Below are positions 1 through 6,832 of a DNA stretch of 20,872 nt, in pieces; within the stretch, counting starts at the first letter, position 1, and each line of letters starts with the position of its first letter. A program made the translations under genes and the position numbers. The notes beneath the pieces were generated by a model. That model saw only the letters and a program-made list of their open reading frames with translations, had not been told where the DNA came from and did not search any database. Origin of the DNA: BOG-933 sp037132135 (lineage in GTDB: Bacteria > Pseudomonadota > Alphaproteobacteria > Azospirillales > Azospirillaceae); NCBI GenBank assembly GCA_037132135.1, contig JBAXPR010000067.1:1-20872 (forward strand). The letters are read 5' to 3'.

Positions 1-163
1 GAATCGTACTCAGACCGCCTTGGCAAGCCCTTTTGCCAACCCCGTGAACAGTTACTGACCGGCACCGCCGAGTTGACCAAGACGCCGGTCGGCGCGGCCC
101 ATCCAGGTGGGCAGGGTTGAACGTAAGCGTGAAGAGGGCCCCACCTGTTCAAAGTCTGCCGCG
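1..163. other. Unassigned sequence at the left edge, outside the IS remnant
   Basis: I recognise no gene here. Plus frame 1 is open from the window edge to a TGA at 118-120 (about 39 residues), so it could be the tail of a gene that starts outside the window, but the short peptide resembles no family I know. The stretch lies on the far side of the IS remnant and is presumably part of the same accessory or decayed region. Confidence 0.3.
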
Positions 164-230
164 TGAGGGAGACTGCCCCCCGGTTTGAGAACATCGGGGG
201 TGGAGTGCTCCCCGTTTGGACCGGACAGGC

Positions 231-271
231 GGCATAGCCTGAGGACCCAGGGATAGACCTGGGGCTATGCC
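231..271 (+). promoter_or_regulatory. Hairpin enclosing the orfA start codon
   Basis: GGCATAGCC (231-239) pairs perfectly with GGCTATGCC (263-271), and CCAGG (247-251) with CCTGG (258-262), leaving a 7-nt bulge on the left arm and a 6-nt loop. The GGGG at 261-264, a candidate ribosome binding site, and the ATG at 267 both lie in the right arm. Several insertion sequences are known to use such structures to hide the transposase start on transcripts that read in from outside. That role here is inference. Confidence 0.5.
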
Positions 272-605
272 TATGTCCGAGACGTTTTCGAAGGTGGAAA
301 TCATCACTGGTGTGGGCCGCCGGCGCCGGTACACGACGGAGCAGAAGTTGGCGATCGTCGCGGAGGCGCTGCAACGGGGGCAGTCGGTGAGCTATGTTGC
401 CCGCCGTCACGGGCTTGCCCCGAATCTGGTGTTCCGATGGAGGCGGCTGATGAGCGACGGCGGGCGGGAAGCGGTGCGGGCCGATGACGATGTGGTTGCG
501 GCGTCCGAGACGCGGCGGTTGGAGGAGCGGGTGCGCGAACTGGAGCGCCTGCTTGGGCGCAAGACGATGGAAGTCGGAATCCTCAAGGAGGCGCTGGACC
601 TTGCC
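267..605 (+). pseudogene. Truncated IS3-family transposase OrfA (IS2-like helix-turn-helix subunit)
   Basis: OrfA is the DNA-binding subunit that, with OrfB, forms the transposase by programmed frameshifting. The first ~113 residues are readable. A basic GRRRRYTTEQKLAIV segment opens an HTH_Tnp_1-type domain (residues ~15-65) that includes SVSYVARRHGLAPNLVFRWRR. A leucine-zipper-like helix follows, ending in RLLGRKTMEVGILKEAL (about 90-108), the conserved C-terminal signature of IS2-type OrfA. After about 605 the frame continues to 866, but the sequence no longer resembles OrfA; it is an out-of-frame reading of integrase DNA. ATGs at 267 and 273 are both possible starts, and the first lies inside a strong hairpin (231-271). 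The partner OrfB is missing, so this is a remnant. Confidence 0.75.
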
Positions 606-804
606 TGGGCTGAAGGGGGTAACGAGCCACACGCTTCGCCACACAGCCGGGACACTGATGGCAAAAGCCGGGATCGATCTATGGGTGATCGCGCAGTTGC
701 TGGGGCACAGCACGGCCAAGACCACGGAGCTTTACGCTCACTTTCAACCATCGTGGGGGCGGGATGCGGTGGCCGTCCTTGGGAGTATCACCAAGGGCCG
801 ATAG
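606..804 (+). pseudogene. C-terminal fragment of a tyrosine recombinase (phage/island integrase)
   Basis: In plus frame 1, from about 606 to the TAG at 802-804, the translation is the catalytic end of a tyrosine integrase: TSHTLRHTAGTLMAKAGIDL, then LLGHSTAKTTELYAHF. The visible catalytic residues are His 628-630 and Arg 637-639 (HxxR box), His 706-708 (LGH) and the nucleophile Tyr 733-735. The N-terminal arm-binding and core-binding domains, and the first catalytic Arg, are absent; IS3 orfA sequence lies in their place. Its 3' end sits 76 bp from the 3' end of a tRNA-Thr gene, the usual position of an integrase whose element entered at that tRNA. It has no start of its own and is not expected to be functional. 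Confidence 0.8.
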
Positions 805-854
805 TCCCTGTTACTCCCAAGCGGATACTCCCAAATTTCTGCGTGTCGGGAGTA
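781..854. repeat. Four TACTCCC/GGGAGTA heptamers between integrase fragment and tRNA-Thr
   Basis: GGGAGTA occurs at 781-787 and 848-854, and its complement TACTCCC at 812-818 and 826-832. The first and third copies extend to an 11-bp perfect inverted repeat, TTGGGAGTATC (779-789) and GATACTCCCAA (824-834). The cluster lies between the integrase fragment and the tRNA. Integrase arm-type sites or an excision-factor site of the former island are plausible readings; function is not shown. Confidence 0.55.
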
Positions 855-880
855 AGGAGCCGGTAAGTCCTTCAGAAGAA

Positions 881-955
<75 letters not shown>

Positions 956-975
956 GACCGGTCCGGCGGCCGGGG

Positions 976-2949
976 TTATGACACGGGTGGGAGCACGGCG
1001 CAAGCGGTCTTTGCGGGTTCCGACGCAGTTTCGTATCCGCTGGCCGGTGTTTGGTATTCGGGCACCAGCAAGCGCAACTGCGCCACCACCGCCGGGTGAT
1101 CGCCGGCGCGGGCGGCGGCCTCGAGGCCGGTGAGAGCGGCGCTGAGCGGCTGATGGTCGATCAGCCGCGGCGCGGCGACGAAAACGCCATCGGCCTCGGT
1201 GGGCTCCGGCGCCTCGGCCTCGTGAAGGATTTCCTCGAACAGCTTCTCGCCCGGGCGCAGGCCAACGAATTCGATCCGGATGTCGACGCCGGGCTTGTGG
1301 CCGGAGAGCCGGATCATCTGCCGCGCCAGTTCCAGAATGCGCACCGGTTCGCCCATGTCGAGAACCAGAATCCGGCCGCGCTCGTCGGGATGGGCGATGC
1401 CGTGGGCCGAGGCCTGGAGCACCAGTTCGACCGCTTCGCGCACGGTCATGAAGTAGCGGCGCATCTCGGGGTGGGTGACGGTGAGCGGGCCGCCGCGGGC
1501 CAGCTGGCGCTGGAACAGCGGCACCACCGAACCGCTGGAGCCCAGCACGTTGCCGAAACGCACGGTGACGAAGCGAGTCGGCGTGGCGCTGCTCATGACC
1601 AGGGTGTCGAGAGCCTGGCAGTAGGATTCGGCGACCCGCTTGGTCGCGCCCATCACGCTGCTGGGCCGCACCGCCTTGTCGGTGGAGATCAGCACCATCG
1701 CCAGCACCCCCACCGCCCGCGCGGCGTCGGCGACGTTGCGGGTGCCGAAGACATTGGTCAGCGCGCCCTCGGCCGGACACTCCTCGACCAGCGGCACATG
1801 CTTCAGCGCCGCGGCATGGAACACCAGTTCGGGCCGGTGCTCCCCGAAAAGGGCGGCGATGCGCCCGCGGTCGCGGACGTCGGCAAGCACCGACCGGACA
1901 TCAAGGGCCGGGAAGCGCTCCCGAAGTTCCATGTCGATGGTGTAGAGGTTGAACTCGCCGTTCTCGATCAGGATCAGCCGCGAGGGCCTGAGCGCGGCGA
2001 TCTGGCGGGTCAGCTCGCTGCCGATGGTGCCGCCGGCACCGCTGACCAGCACCCGCCGGCCGCCGACCAGCCCCGCGATGGCGCCGCGGTCGAGCACGGC
2101 CTGGGGACGGCCCAGCAGGTCTTCCAGCATGATCGGCCTGAGTTCAACCTTGCCTTCGCCCAGCGCCTCCTTGAACTCGGTGGGGCTGGGCAGCCGCGAG
2201 AGCGGCAACCCCAGCGCCTCGGCCTGTTCGAGCAGCCGGCGCAGGGTTTTGGCCGGCATCTCGTCCTGGCTCTTGGCCAAGATCAGGCGCTGCGGACGGA
2301 GGCCGCGCCGGTCCAGCCCCTCCACAACCTCGATCAGGTGGACCAGCCCGCCCAGCACCGGCACGCCCCGGATGTCGCGGCCGACGCGGCGGGTCTCGTC
2401 CTTGTCGTCGAGCACGCCGACCACCCGGTAGGGCGCGTCGGGGGCGTGGGCCAGAGAGCCGATGAAGAGTGCGGCGGCATCGCCGACCCCGATCAACAGC
2501 ACCGGAATCTCGCCCAGCCCCTCTTCGATCATGCGGCGGATGCGCCGGCCATCCTTGAAGATGCGGTAGCCGAAGCGTGGCCCACCCAGCAGCACCACCA
2601 GCACAAACCATAGGATCAGCGGCACCGAGCGCGGCAGCGAATTGGGCAAGGGCAGCACCAGCGGCATCAGGACGGCCACCGCGCCGAACACCAGCACCAG
2701 CACCGTCACCGCCTTGACCAGTTGAATCATGTCGGGCGCCGAGGCATAGCGCCAGATGCCGCGATAGAGCCCGAACCAACGGTAGGCCACGGCGCCGCTC
2801 GCCATCGCGACGGGCACGAACAGCGACAGCGCCGGGCCGTAATCGCTGAAGATGTCGCCCCCGACCCGCAGTTCGAGCGCCAGCACCACCGCCGCCGCCG
2901 TCATCACCAGATCGTGCAGATTAACGACGGCGGCCCGGCTGATCGTCAT
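976..2949 (-). CDS. Membrane-anchored nucleotide-sugar 4,6-dehydratase (FlaA1/CapD/PglF/WbpM-like)
   Basis: This is likely a UDP-HexNAc 4,6-dehydratase, making the 4-keto-6-deoxy sugar that feeds capsule, O-antigen or glycan synthesis, acting at the inner membrane. The product is ~657 residues. Four hydrophobic N-terminal helices (about 1-140) are followed by a CoA-binding-type Rossmann domain (about 145-290) and a Polysacc_synt_2 SDR domain. The NAD-binding loop SGAGGTIGSEL is near 303-313. STDKAVRPSSVMGATKR gives the S-M-K catalytic set (Met433, Lys437) typical of FlaA1-like dehydratases in place of S-Y-K. I chose the ATG at 2949 (MTISRAAV...) because a GGGAAAG lies upstream; an in-frame ATG at 3015 would add 22 residues. 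No glycosyltransferases or other sugar genes are adjacent. The exact substrate is not determinable from sequence. Confidence 0.9.
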   Translation of the reverse strand: MTISRAAVVNLHDLVMTAAAVVLALELRVGGDIFSDYGPALSLFVPVAMASGAVAYRWFGLYRGIWRYASAPDMIQLVKAVTVLVLVFGAVAVLMPLVLPLPNSLPRSVPLILWFVLVVLLGGPRFGYRIFKDGRRIRRMIEEGLGEIPVLLIGVGDAAALFIGSLAHAPDAPYRVVGVLDDKDETRRVGRDIRGVPVLGGLVHLIEVVEGLDRRGLRPQRLILAKSQDEMPAKTLRRLLEQAEALGLPLSRLPSPTEFKEALGEGKVELRPIMLEDLLGRPQAVLDRGAIAGLVGGRRVLVSGAGGTIGSELTRQIAALRPSRLILIENGEFNLYTIDMELRERFPALDVRSVLADVRDRGRIAALFGEHRPELVFHAAALKHVPLVEECPAEGALTNVFGTRNVADAARAVGVLAMVLISTDKAVRPSSVMGATKRVAESYCQALDTLVMSSATPTRFVTVRFGNVLGSSGSVVPLFQRQLARGGPLTVTHPEMRRYFMTVREAVELVLQASAHGIAHPDERGRILVLDMGEPVRILELARQMIRLSGHKPGVDIRIEFVGLRPGEKLFEEILHEAEAPEPTEADGVFVAAPRLIDHQPLSAALTGLEAAARAGDHPAVVAQLRLLVPEYQTPASGYETASEPAKTACAVLPPVS

Positions 2950-3044
2950 GACTGAACGCTTTCCCACGATAACACCCCTGCCCGAAGCATTGACCCATTC
3001 GACCGGCGCATGCAAGAGCGCGCCGGCCCCGGCGCGGCCGACGC

Positions 3045-4052
3045 TCAGCGGTCGCGGCGATTCTTCAGCAGCACGTAGCGGATCACCATCGCGGTGAGGA
3101 CGCCGACGACGAGAATGATCACGCTCGACGCCATCGAGCCCATGCCGTCCGGGCTGGTCAGGGGCAGGCTGGCGGTGTTCATGCCGAAATAGCCGGTGAC
3201 GAAGGTCATCGGCAGCATGATCACGGTGACGATCGAGAGCACATAGAGGTTGCTGTTGGTTTCCTCGGCGATCATCGCCGCGTACTCGTCCTGGAGCACT
3301 TTGGTCCGCTCCTGGGCCGAGCGGATGTCGTTGATCAGCGAGCCGACCTCGTCGATCATCTGGCGGAAGAAGGCCTGCTCGTCTTCGGTAACCCAGGCCG
3401 GCAGCCGCGCCGCCAGCTGGTTGATGCCGTGAAACTCGGGCACGATCCGGCGATGCATCGCCACCGCCTCCCGGCGCAGGCCGGCGAGATGGGAGCGCAA
3501 GCCGCCGGTTTGTCCGGCCAGCATCTTGTCCTCGTCCTTGTCGATCTCGATCCGCAGCCGCACCACCCGCTTGCGGAAAGTATCGACGATCTGGTCAAAG
3601 AGACGGAGAAAAAGGTCGATGCTGGAGGCCGGGGTGTCGTCGCCTTCCACCGCCTTGATCAGCCGGTCGGTGCACAGCATCGGCCAGCGGCGGATCGTGA
3701 TCATCTGGCCGCGATCGACCCAGATCGCGATCAGGCCGGTGCTCTCGCGCGGGTTTTCGCTTTGGCCGAGGATGACATCGTGAAGGGTGAGCAAAAAGCC
3801 CTGAGCGGTCGAGACCACATGATAGTGCGGATCGGCGTCGAGCATGCCCTCGACCACGGAGTCGGGCAGCCCGGAGGCCTCCTCCAGCCAGCGCCGGGCC
3901 GGACGCATCGCGAGATTGAGATGCAGCCAGCGAAAACAGCCGTCCTCCGCCGTCTCACGCTGCTGGGCATCCGCCCAGGTCAGCCGCCGGCCTCGCTGCT
4001 CGGGTAAAAAGGTGTAGCCTGCGATCAGGCCGGCATTCGAATCATCCAGCAT
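3045..4052 (-). CDS. CorA/ZntB-family divalent metal transporter
   Basis: This is an inner-membrane pentameric channel-type carrier for Mg2+, Co2+ or, in the ZntB branch, Zn2+. The ~335-residue protein has a long charged cytoplasmic domain with helices rich in Arg/Glu/Asp (for example RKRVVRLRIEIDKDEDKML). Two C-terminal transmembrane helices follow. The family signature GMN ends the first (VTGYFGMN, residues 290-292), and the last helix runs into the tail KNRRDR. The second residue after GMN is not the usual E of the MPE loop (the loop reads GMNTASLPLTSPDG), which favours ZntB or a divergent CorA over classical Mg2+ CorA. I chose the ATG at 4052, 11 nt after GGGGAG; a TTG at 4094 would add 14 residues. 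It sits 95 bp upstream of the dehydratase gene in the same direction. Confidence 0.88.
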   Translation of the reverse strand: MLDDSNAGLIAGYTFLPEQRGRRLTWADAQQRETAEDGCFRWLHLNLAMRPARRWLEEASGLPDSVVEGMLDADPHYHVVSTAQGFLLTLHDVILGQSENPRESTGLIAIWVDRGQMITIRRWPMLCTDRLIKAVEGDDTPASSIDLFLRLFDQIVDTFRKRVVRLRIEIDKDEDKMLAGQTGGLRSHLAGLRREAVAMHRRIVPEFHGINQLAARLPAWVTEDEQAFFRQMIDEVGSLINDIRSAQERTKVLQDEYAAMIAEETNSNLYVLSIVTVIMLPMTFVTGYFGMNTASLPLTSPDGMGSMASSVIILVVGVLTAMVIRYVLLKNRRDR

Positions 4053-4132
4053 CGCCGCGCCGTCTCCCCGGTTGCGGTCACGCGAGGATGACAAGAGATA
4101 AGCGGCGGTTTGATGTCAATAGGGCGAAAAAT

Positions 4133-4687
4133 TTATCCGCCGGCGATGCCGGGGCGGCGACCGCCGCCCGGGCCCGGGCGGGGTGGACCGCGGCAGAGTT
4201 CGATTCGCGGCTCGCCCTCGGGATATTGCAGGCGCTGGCTGAAGAAATCGGCCCCGGCCAGGATCATCGAGACCCGGCCGCTGGCGTTGCCAAGGGGCAG
4301 GAACAACCATTCGATGTCGACGCTGGCCCCGTTATCCCAGGCGACGATGCCGCAGACCGCGGCCGGTCCGGCGCTGGCCACGGTCCGGCGCAACGGTGCC
4401 AGCAGGGAGGCGGTTTCGCGGCGGTGCCAGGGCTGGTCGAGATACTTGCCGGTCGGATCCTGGCCAAAGACCTCGACCATCCGGGTTCCGACCAGCCGGA
4501 ACCGGAAGCGCTGCGGTTCGGTCTCGACGTCGATCAGCATCACCCCGGGCAGCAGGGCCGGGATATCGACAGGATCGATGTCGGAGCGCAGCGGCCAGGG
4601 CCGGGTTCCGCGCCGCGCCCGCCAGTAGTCGCGCAGCGAAATCAGCCGGCCACTGGCCAAGTCGTCGGGCCTGATCCAGTCTTCCAT
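4133..4687 (-). CDS. PAS_5-type single-domain PAS protein
   Basis: The product is about 184 residues. It has the layout of the alphaproteobacterial PAS_5 family (PF07310): an N-terminal WRARRGTRPWPLRSDIDPVDIP segment of the type that precedes the fold, LLPGVMLIDVE, then RFRFRLVGTRMVEVFGQDPTGKYLD (about residues 50-85). The Cys-rich to Pro-rich tail after 165 is low complexity. Members are small sensory or partner proteins of unknown ligand; no kinase, cyclase or DNA-binding domain is attached. I chose the ATG at 4687 because GGGAGG stands 8 nt before it; reading further upstream to 4858 gives an implausible leader. The gene lies between the metal transporter and the DUF6898-like gene on the same strand; no functional link is evident. 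Confidence 0.8.
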   Translation of the reverse strand: MEDWIRPDDLASGRLISLRDYWRARRGTRPWPLRSDIDPVDIPALLPGVMLIDVETEPQRFRFRLVGTRMVEVFGQDPTGKYLDQPWHRRETASLLAPLRRTVASAGPAAVCGIVAWDNGASVDIEWLFLPLGNASGRVSMILAGADFFSQRLQYPEGEPRIELCRGPPRPGPGGGRRPGIAGG

Positions 4688-4820
4688 GGCGCGCCTCCCT
4701 GGCGTCCGGACTTGTTTTCGTCCCTGCCGTATCTCTGCCGGGTCACCCCCGGCTGACCGTAAATGATACAGGAGCTTTCCCCAGAAAAGCCACCCTGTTT
4801 TCCAGTCATCGGCGGGATTT

Positions 4821-5024
4821 TCATTTGGCCGGCGGTTTGGCGTTTCGCCTGAGCACATAGTCGAGCTTGGCCAGAACTGTGCGGCGCAGCATTTCCTGAC
4901 TGCCGCGGGCTGGACCGACCACCGAAACCTCGGTCAGGGTTTCGGGGTCAATGGCGCTGGCCTTGACCACGGTCCCGACCCGGCGGAATTCGATCAGGAT
5001 CTCGCGGCGCGGCGGACTGGGCAT
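4821..5024 (-). CDS. Small DUF6898-like protein
   Basis: This ~67-residue protein reads EILIEFRRVGTVVKASAIDPETLTEVSVVGPARG, followed by a Leu/Arg-rich helix ending LAKLDYVLRR. I recognise this as the short conserved alphaproteobacterial family labelled DUF6898; function unknown. The start at 5024 follows GGAGG by 10 nt and puts the conserved block near the N-terminus. In-frame alternatives are ATG 5060 and GTG 5078. It is divergent from gcdH, with about 100 bp between the starts, so the two promoters share that gap. Confidence 0.75.
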   Translation of the reverse strand: MPSPPRREILIEFRRVGTVVKASAIDPETLTEVSVVGPARGSQEMLRRTVLAKLDYVLRRNAKPPAK

Positions 5025-5125
5025 GATCTTCTCGCCTCCGGTTTCGCGGCACTCTATCATAGCCAACGAAATCTTCACCGCGCACCCGGGGCGGCGCGGG
5101 GCGGCACTGTGAAAAGAGGCGGGCG

Positions 5126-6310
5126 ATGGCGGGCGGCAAAAGCTGGGCGGATTTTCAGTGGCTCGATCCGCTGTTGCTCGAGGACATGCTGAGCGAGGAA
5201 GAACGACTGGCCCGCGACACCGCCCGCGCCTATTGCCAGGAGCGGCTGATGCCGCGGGTGCTGGACTGTCACCGCCACGAGCGCTTCGACCGCGCCATCG
5301 TCACCGAAATGGGCAAGCTCGGCCTCCTCGGCGCGCCGCTCTCGGGCTATGGCTGCGCCGGGGTCAACCACGTCGCCTATGGCCTGATCGCCCGCGAGGT
5401 CGAGCGGGTCGACAGCGGTTTCCGCTCGGCGCTGTCGGTGCAGTCGAGTCTGGTGATGTTCCCGATCCACGCCTATGGCAGCGAGGACCAGCGCCGCCGC
5501 TATCTGCCGCTGCTGGCCTCGGGCGAGTGGGTGGGCTGCTTCGGCCTGACCGAACCCGACGCCGGCTCCGACCCGACCGCGATGAACACCCGCGCCCGCT
5601 CGCGCGGTGAGCGCTTCGTACTCACCGGCACCAAAACCTGGATCACCAACGCCCCGATCGCCGATCTCTTCATCGTCTGGGCCTGGACCGACGAAGGCGA
5701 CATCCGCGGCTTCATCCTGGAGCGCGGCATGGCCGGCCTGACCACGCCGACCATCGACGGCAAGTTCAGCCTGCGCACCTCGCCGACCGGCGAGATCGTG
5801 ATGGATCAGGTCTCGGTCCCGGCCGATCAGATGCTGCCCGGGGTCAAGGGCTTTCGCGGCCCTTTCGGCTGCCTCAACCGGGCGCGCTACGGCATCGCCT
5901 GGGGCGCGATGGGCGCGGCCGAGTTCTGCTGGCACACGGCGCGCGACTATGCGCTGGAGCGGCGGGTGTTCGGACGGCCCCTGGCCGGAACCCAACTGGT
6001 GCAAAAGAAGCTCGCCGATATGCAGACCGAGATCACCCTCGGCCTGCTCGGCGCGCTGCGGCTGGGCCGGATGATCGACGACGGCAGCGCCGCCCTGGAG
6101 GCGGTGTCGCTGATGAAGCGCAACAATTGCGGCAAGGCCCTCGACATCGCCCGCACCGCCCGCGACATTCTCGGCGGCAACGGCATTTCCGACACCTATC
6201 ACGTCATCCGCCACGTCATGAATCTGGAAACCGTCAACACCTATGAAGGCACCCACGACATTCACGCCCTGATTCTGGGGCGCGCGATCACCGGCCTCTC
6301 GGCGTTCTGA
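5126..6310 (+). CDS. gcdH: Glutaryl-CoA dehydrogenase
   Basis: This FAD enzyme converts glutaryl-CoA to crotonyl-CoA with decarboxylation, passing electrons to ETF, in lysine, tryptophan and dicarboxylate breakdown. At 394 residues it has normal family length. Visible marks are FGLTEPDAGSDP (FAD/substrate loop), TGTKTWITNAPIADLF, RYGIAWGAMGAAEFC, LADMQTEI and the C-terminal NTYEGTHDIHALILGRAITG. Glu374 in that last block is the catalytic base. The GcdH-typical opening WLDPLLLEDMLSEEER is present. The ATG follows GAGGCGGGCG, an adequate ribosome binding site. No CoA-transferase or other glutarate-pathway gene is next to it, so it appears to be transcribed alone. Confidence 0.95.
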   Translation: MAGGKSWADFQWLDPLLLEDMLSEEERLARDTARAYCQERLMPRVLDCHRHERFDRAIVTEMGKLGLLGAPLSGYGCAGVNHVAYGLIAREVERVDSGFRSALSVQSSLVMFPIHAYGSEDQRRRYLPLLASGEWVGCFGLTEPDAGSDPTAMNTRARSRGERFVLTGTKTWITNAPIADLFIVWAWTDEGDIRGFILERGMAGLTTPTIDGKFSLRTSPTGEIVMDQVSVPADQMLPGVKGFRGPFGCLNRARYGIAWGAMGAAEFCWHTARDYALERRVFGRPLAGTQLVQKKLADMQTEITLGLLGALRLGRMIDDGSAALEAVSLMKRNNCGKALDIARTARDILGGNGISDTYHVIRHVMNLETVNTYEGTHDIHALILGRAITGLSAF

Positions 6311-6354
6311 CCGCCCCGGCACTGCGGATGACCGGCGTTCGGGCGCCACTCCGC

Positions 6355-6383
6355 TTGACATCCTGGCGCATCCGCCCATTCTT
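6355..6383 (+). promoter_or_regulatory. Possible promoter of the small gene pair (consensus -35 only)
   Basis: TTGACA at 6355-6360 is a perfect -35 hexamer in the 108-bp gap after gcdH. The position 17 bp further on reads ATTCTT, a poor -10, so support is partial. It would drive the small genes at 6419 and 6601 and perhaps the photolyase. Confidence 0.25.
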
Positions 6384-6418
6384 GCCCGCCGGCTCCCGAT
6401 CATACATGAGGCAACGGA

Positions 6419-6604
6419 ATGTTCACGATCGATCAAGCCGATCTCGTTGCCATCCGGCGGGCGCTGATGGCCGGCGGGCGCGATCATGCCCTGGTCGAGT
6501 TGCGGCGGCGCTACCTCGCCCTGACCGACATCACCGCGCCCGCGGTGCTCGATCGCGTGCTCGCGATGTCGGTCGAGCGGCCGGAAGGAGCCCGTCCGGC
6601 ATGA
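6419..6604 (+). CDS. Small unknown protein, first of a coupled pair
   Basis: This is a 61-residue protein I do not recognise: mostly helical and Leu/Ala/Arg-rich (DLVAIRRALMAGGRDHALVE, then LRRRYLALTDITAPAVLDRV). It has no membrane segment, no signal peptide and no metal-binding motif. The ATG is preceded by GAGG about 8 nt upstream. The stop overlaps the next start as ATGA (6601-6604), indicating translational coupling. Codon use is in keeping with the surrounding genes, which supports a real gene. A toxin-antitoxin role cannot be argued from sequence. Confidence 0.55.
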   Translation: MFTIDQADLVAIRRALMAGGRDHALVELRRRYLALTDITAPAVLDRVLAMSVERPEGARPA

Positions 6605-6810
6605 AAAAACCCGCCGCCGCCCCGGCCCGGATCGAGGTCGGGGAAACCGGCCCCGAGAGCTTCACCCTGGCGGTGACCGTCGACGGCCAGCGCTTCGAGT
6701 GCGGCCGCTACCTCAACCGCGCCGCTGCCCTTCAGGCCGGCCGGCTGTTCGTCCAGCGCAAGGAGGCGGAGGCGGTCGGACAGAAACGCCAGCCGCGCGC
6801 CAAGCGTTGA
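6601..6810 (+). CDS. Small basic unknown protein, second of a coupled pair
   Basis: This is a 69-residue protein of no family I know. A short beta-rich core (ESFTLAVTVDGQRFECGRYL) is followed by a helix (NRAAALQAGRLFVQRKEAEA) and a basic tail ending KRQPRAKR. It has one Cys. It begins within the stop of the preceding gene (ATGA overlap), with AGGAG about 12 nt upstream. The same frame is open far upstream to 6328, but that part lacks a ribosome binding site and would overlap the first small gene. The photolyase ATG follows 22 bp later, so all three may share a transcript. Confidence 0.55.
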   Translation: MKKPAAAPARIEVGETGPESFTLAVTVDGQRFECGRYLNRAAALQAGRLFVQRKEAEAVGQKRQPRAKR

Positions 6811-6832
6811 GGCCCGGCCGGGAAGCCCCTTG

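Larger units (their letters stand above)
164..605 (+). mobile_element. IS3-family (IS2-like) insertion sequence remnant, left part only
   Basis: This is the left part of an IS3-family element carrying only the start of orfA. The left boundary is a guess: a TGAGGG...CTGCCCCCC segment near 164-181 resembles the TG-start, C-rich ends of this family, but no matching right inverted repeat is present. No orfB (DDE catalytic domain) follows, because the element stops near 605 and integrase-derived sequence begins. It therefore cannot transpose by itself. The orfA family assignment is solid; the exact ends are uncertain. Confidence 0.6.

Noticed and set aside
605..866. Continuation of the orfA frame past the junction as real transposase
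   Set aside because: The sequence after about 605 has no OrfA similarity, while another frame of the same DNA encodes a clear integrase end.
1051..2613. Long open frame on the plus strand opposite the dehydratase gene
   Set aside because: Its translation is rich in His, Gln, Asp and Arg with no domain, the typical antisense reading of a GC-rich gene. The minus-strand gene has full dehydratase motifs.
5075..6487. 470-codon open frame on the minus strand opposite gcdH
   Set aside because: Low-complexity translation without motifs, entirely covering a clear glutaryl-CoA dehydrogenase; an artefact of high GC at codon position three.
6328..6600. Upstream extension of the second small gene in the same frame
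   Set aside because: It has no ribosome binding site, an Arg/Ser/Pro-rich translation, and overlaps the first small gene. The ATG at 6601 in an ATGA overlap is a better start.
6419..6810. Idea that the coupled small genes are a toxin-antitoxin pair
   Set aside because: Size and overlap would fit, but neither protein shows a toxin fold or antitoxin DNA-binding motif that I can recognise.
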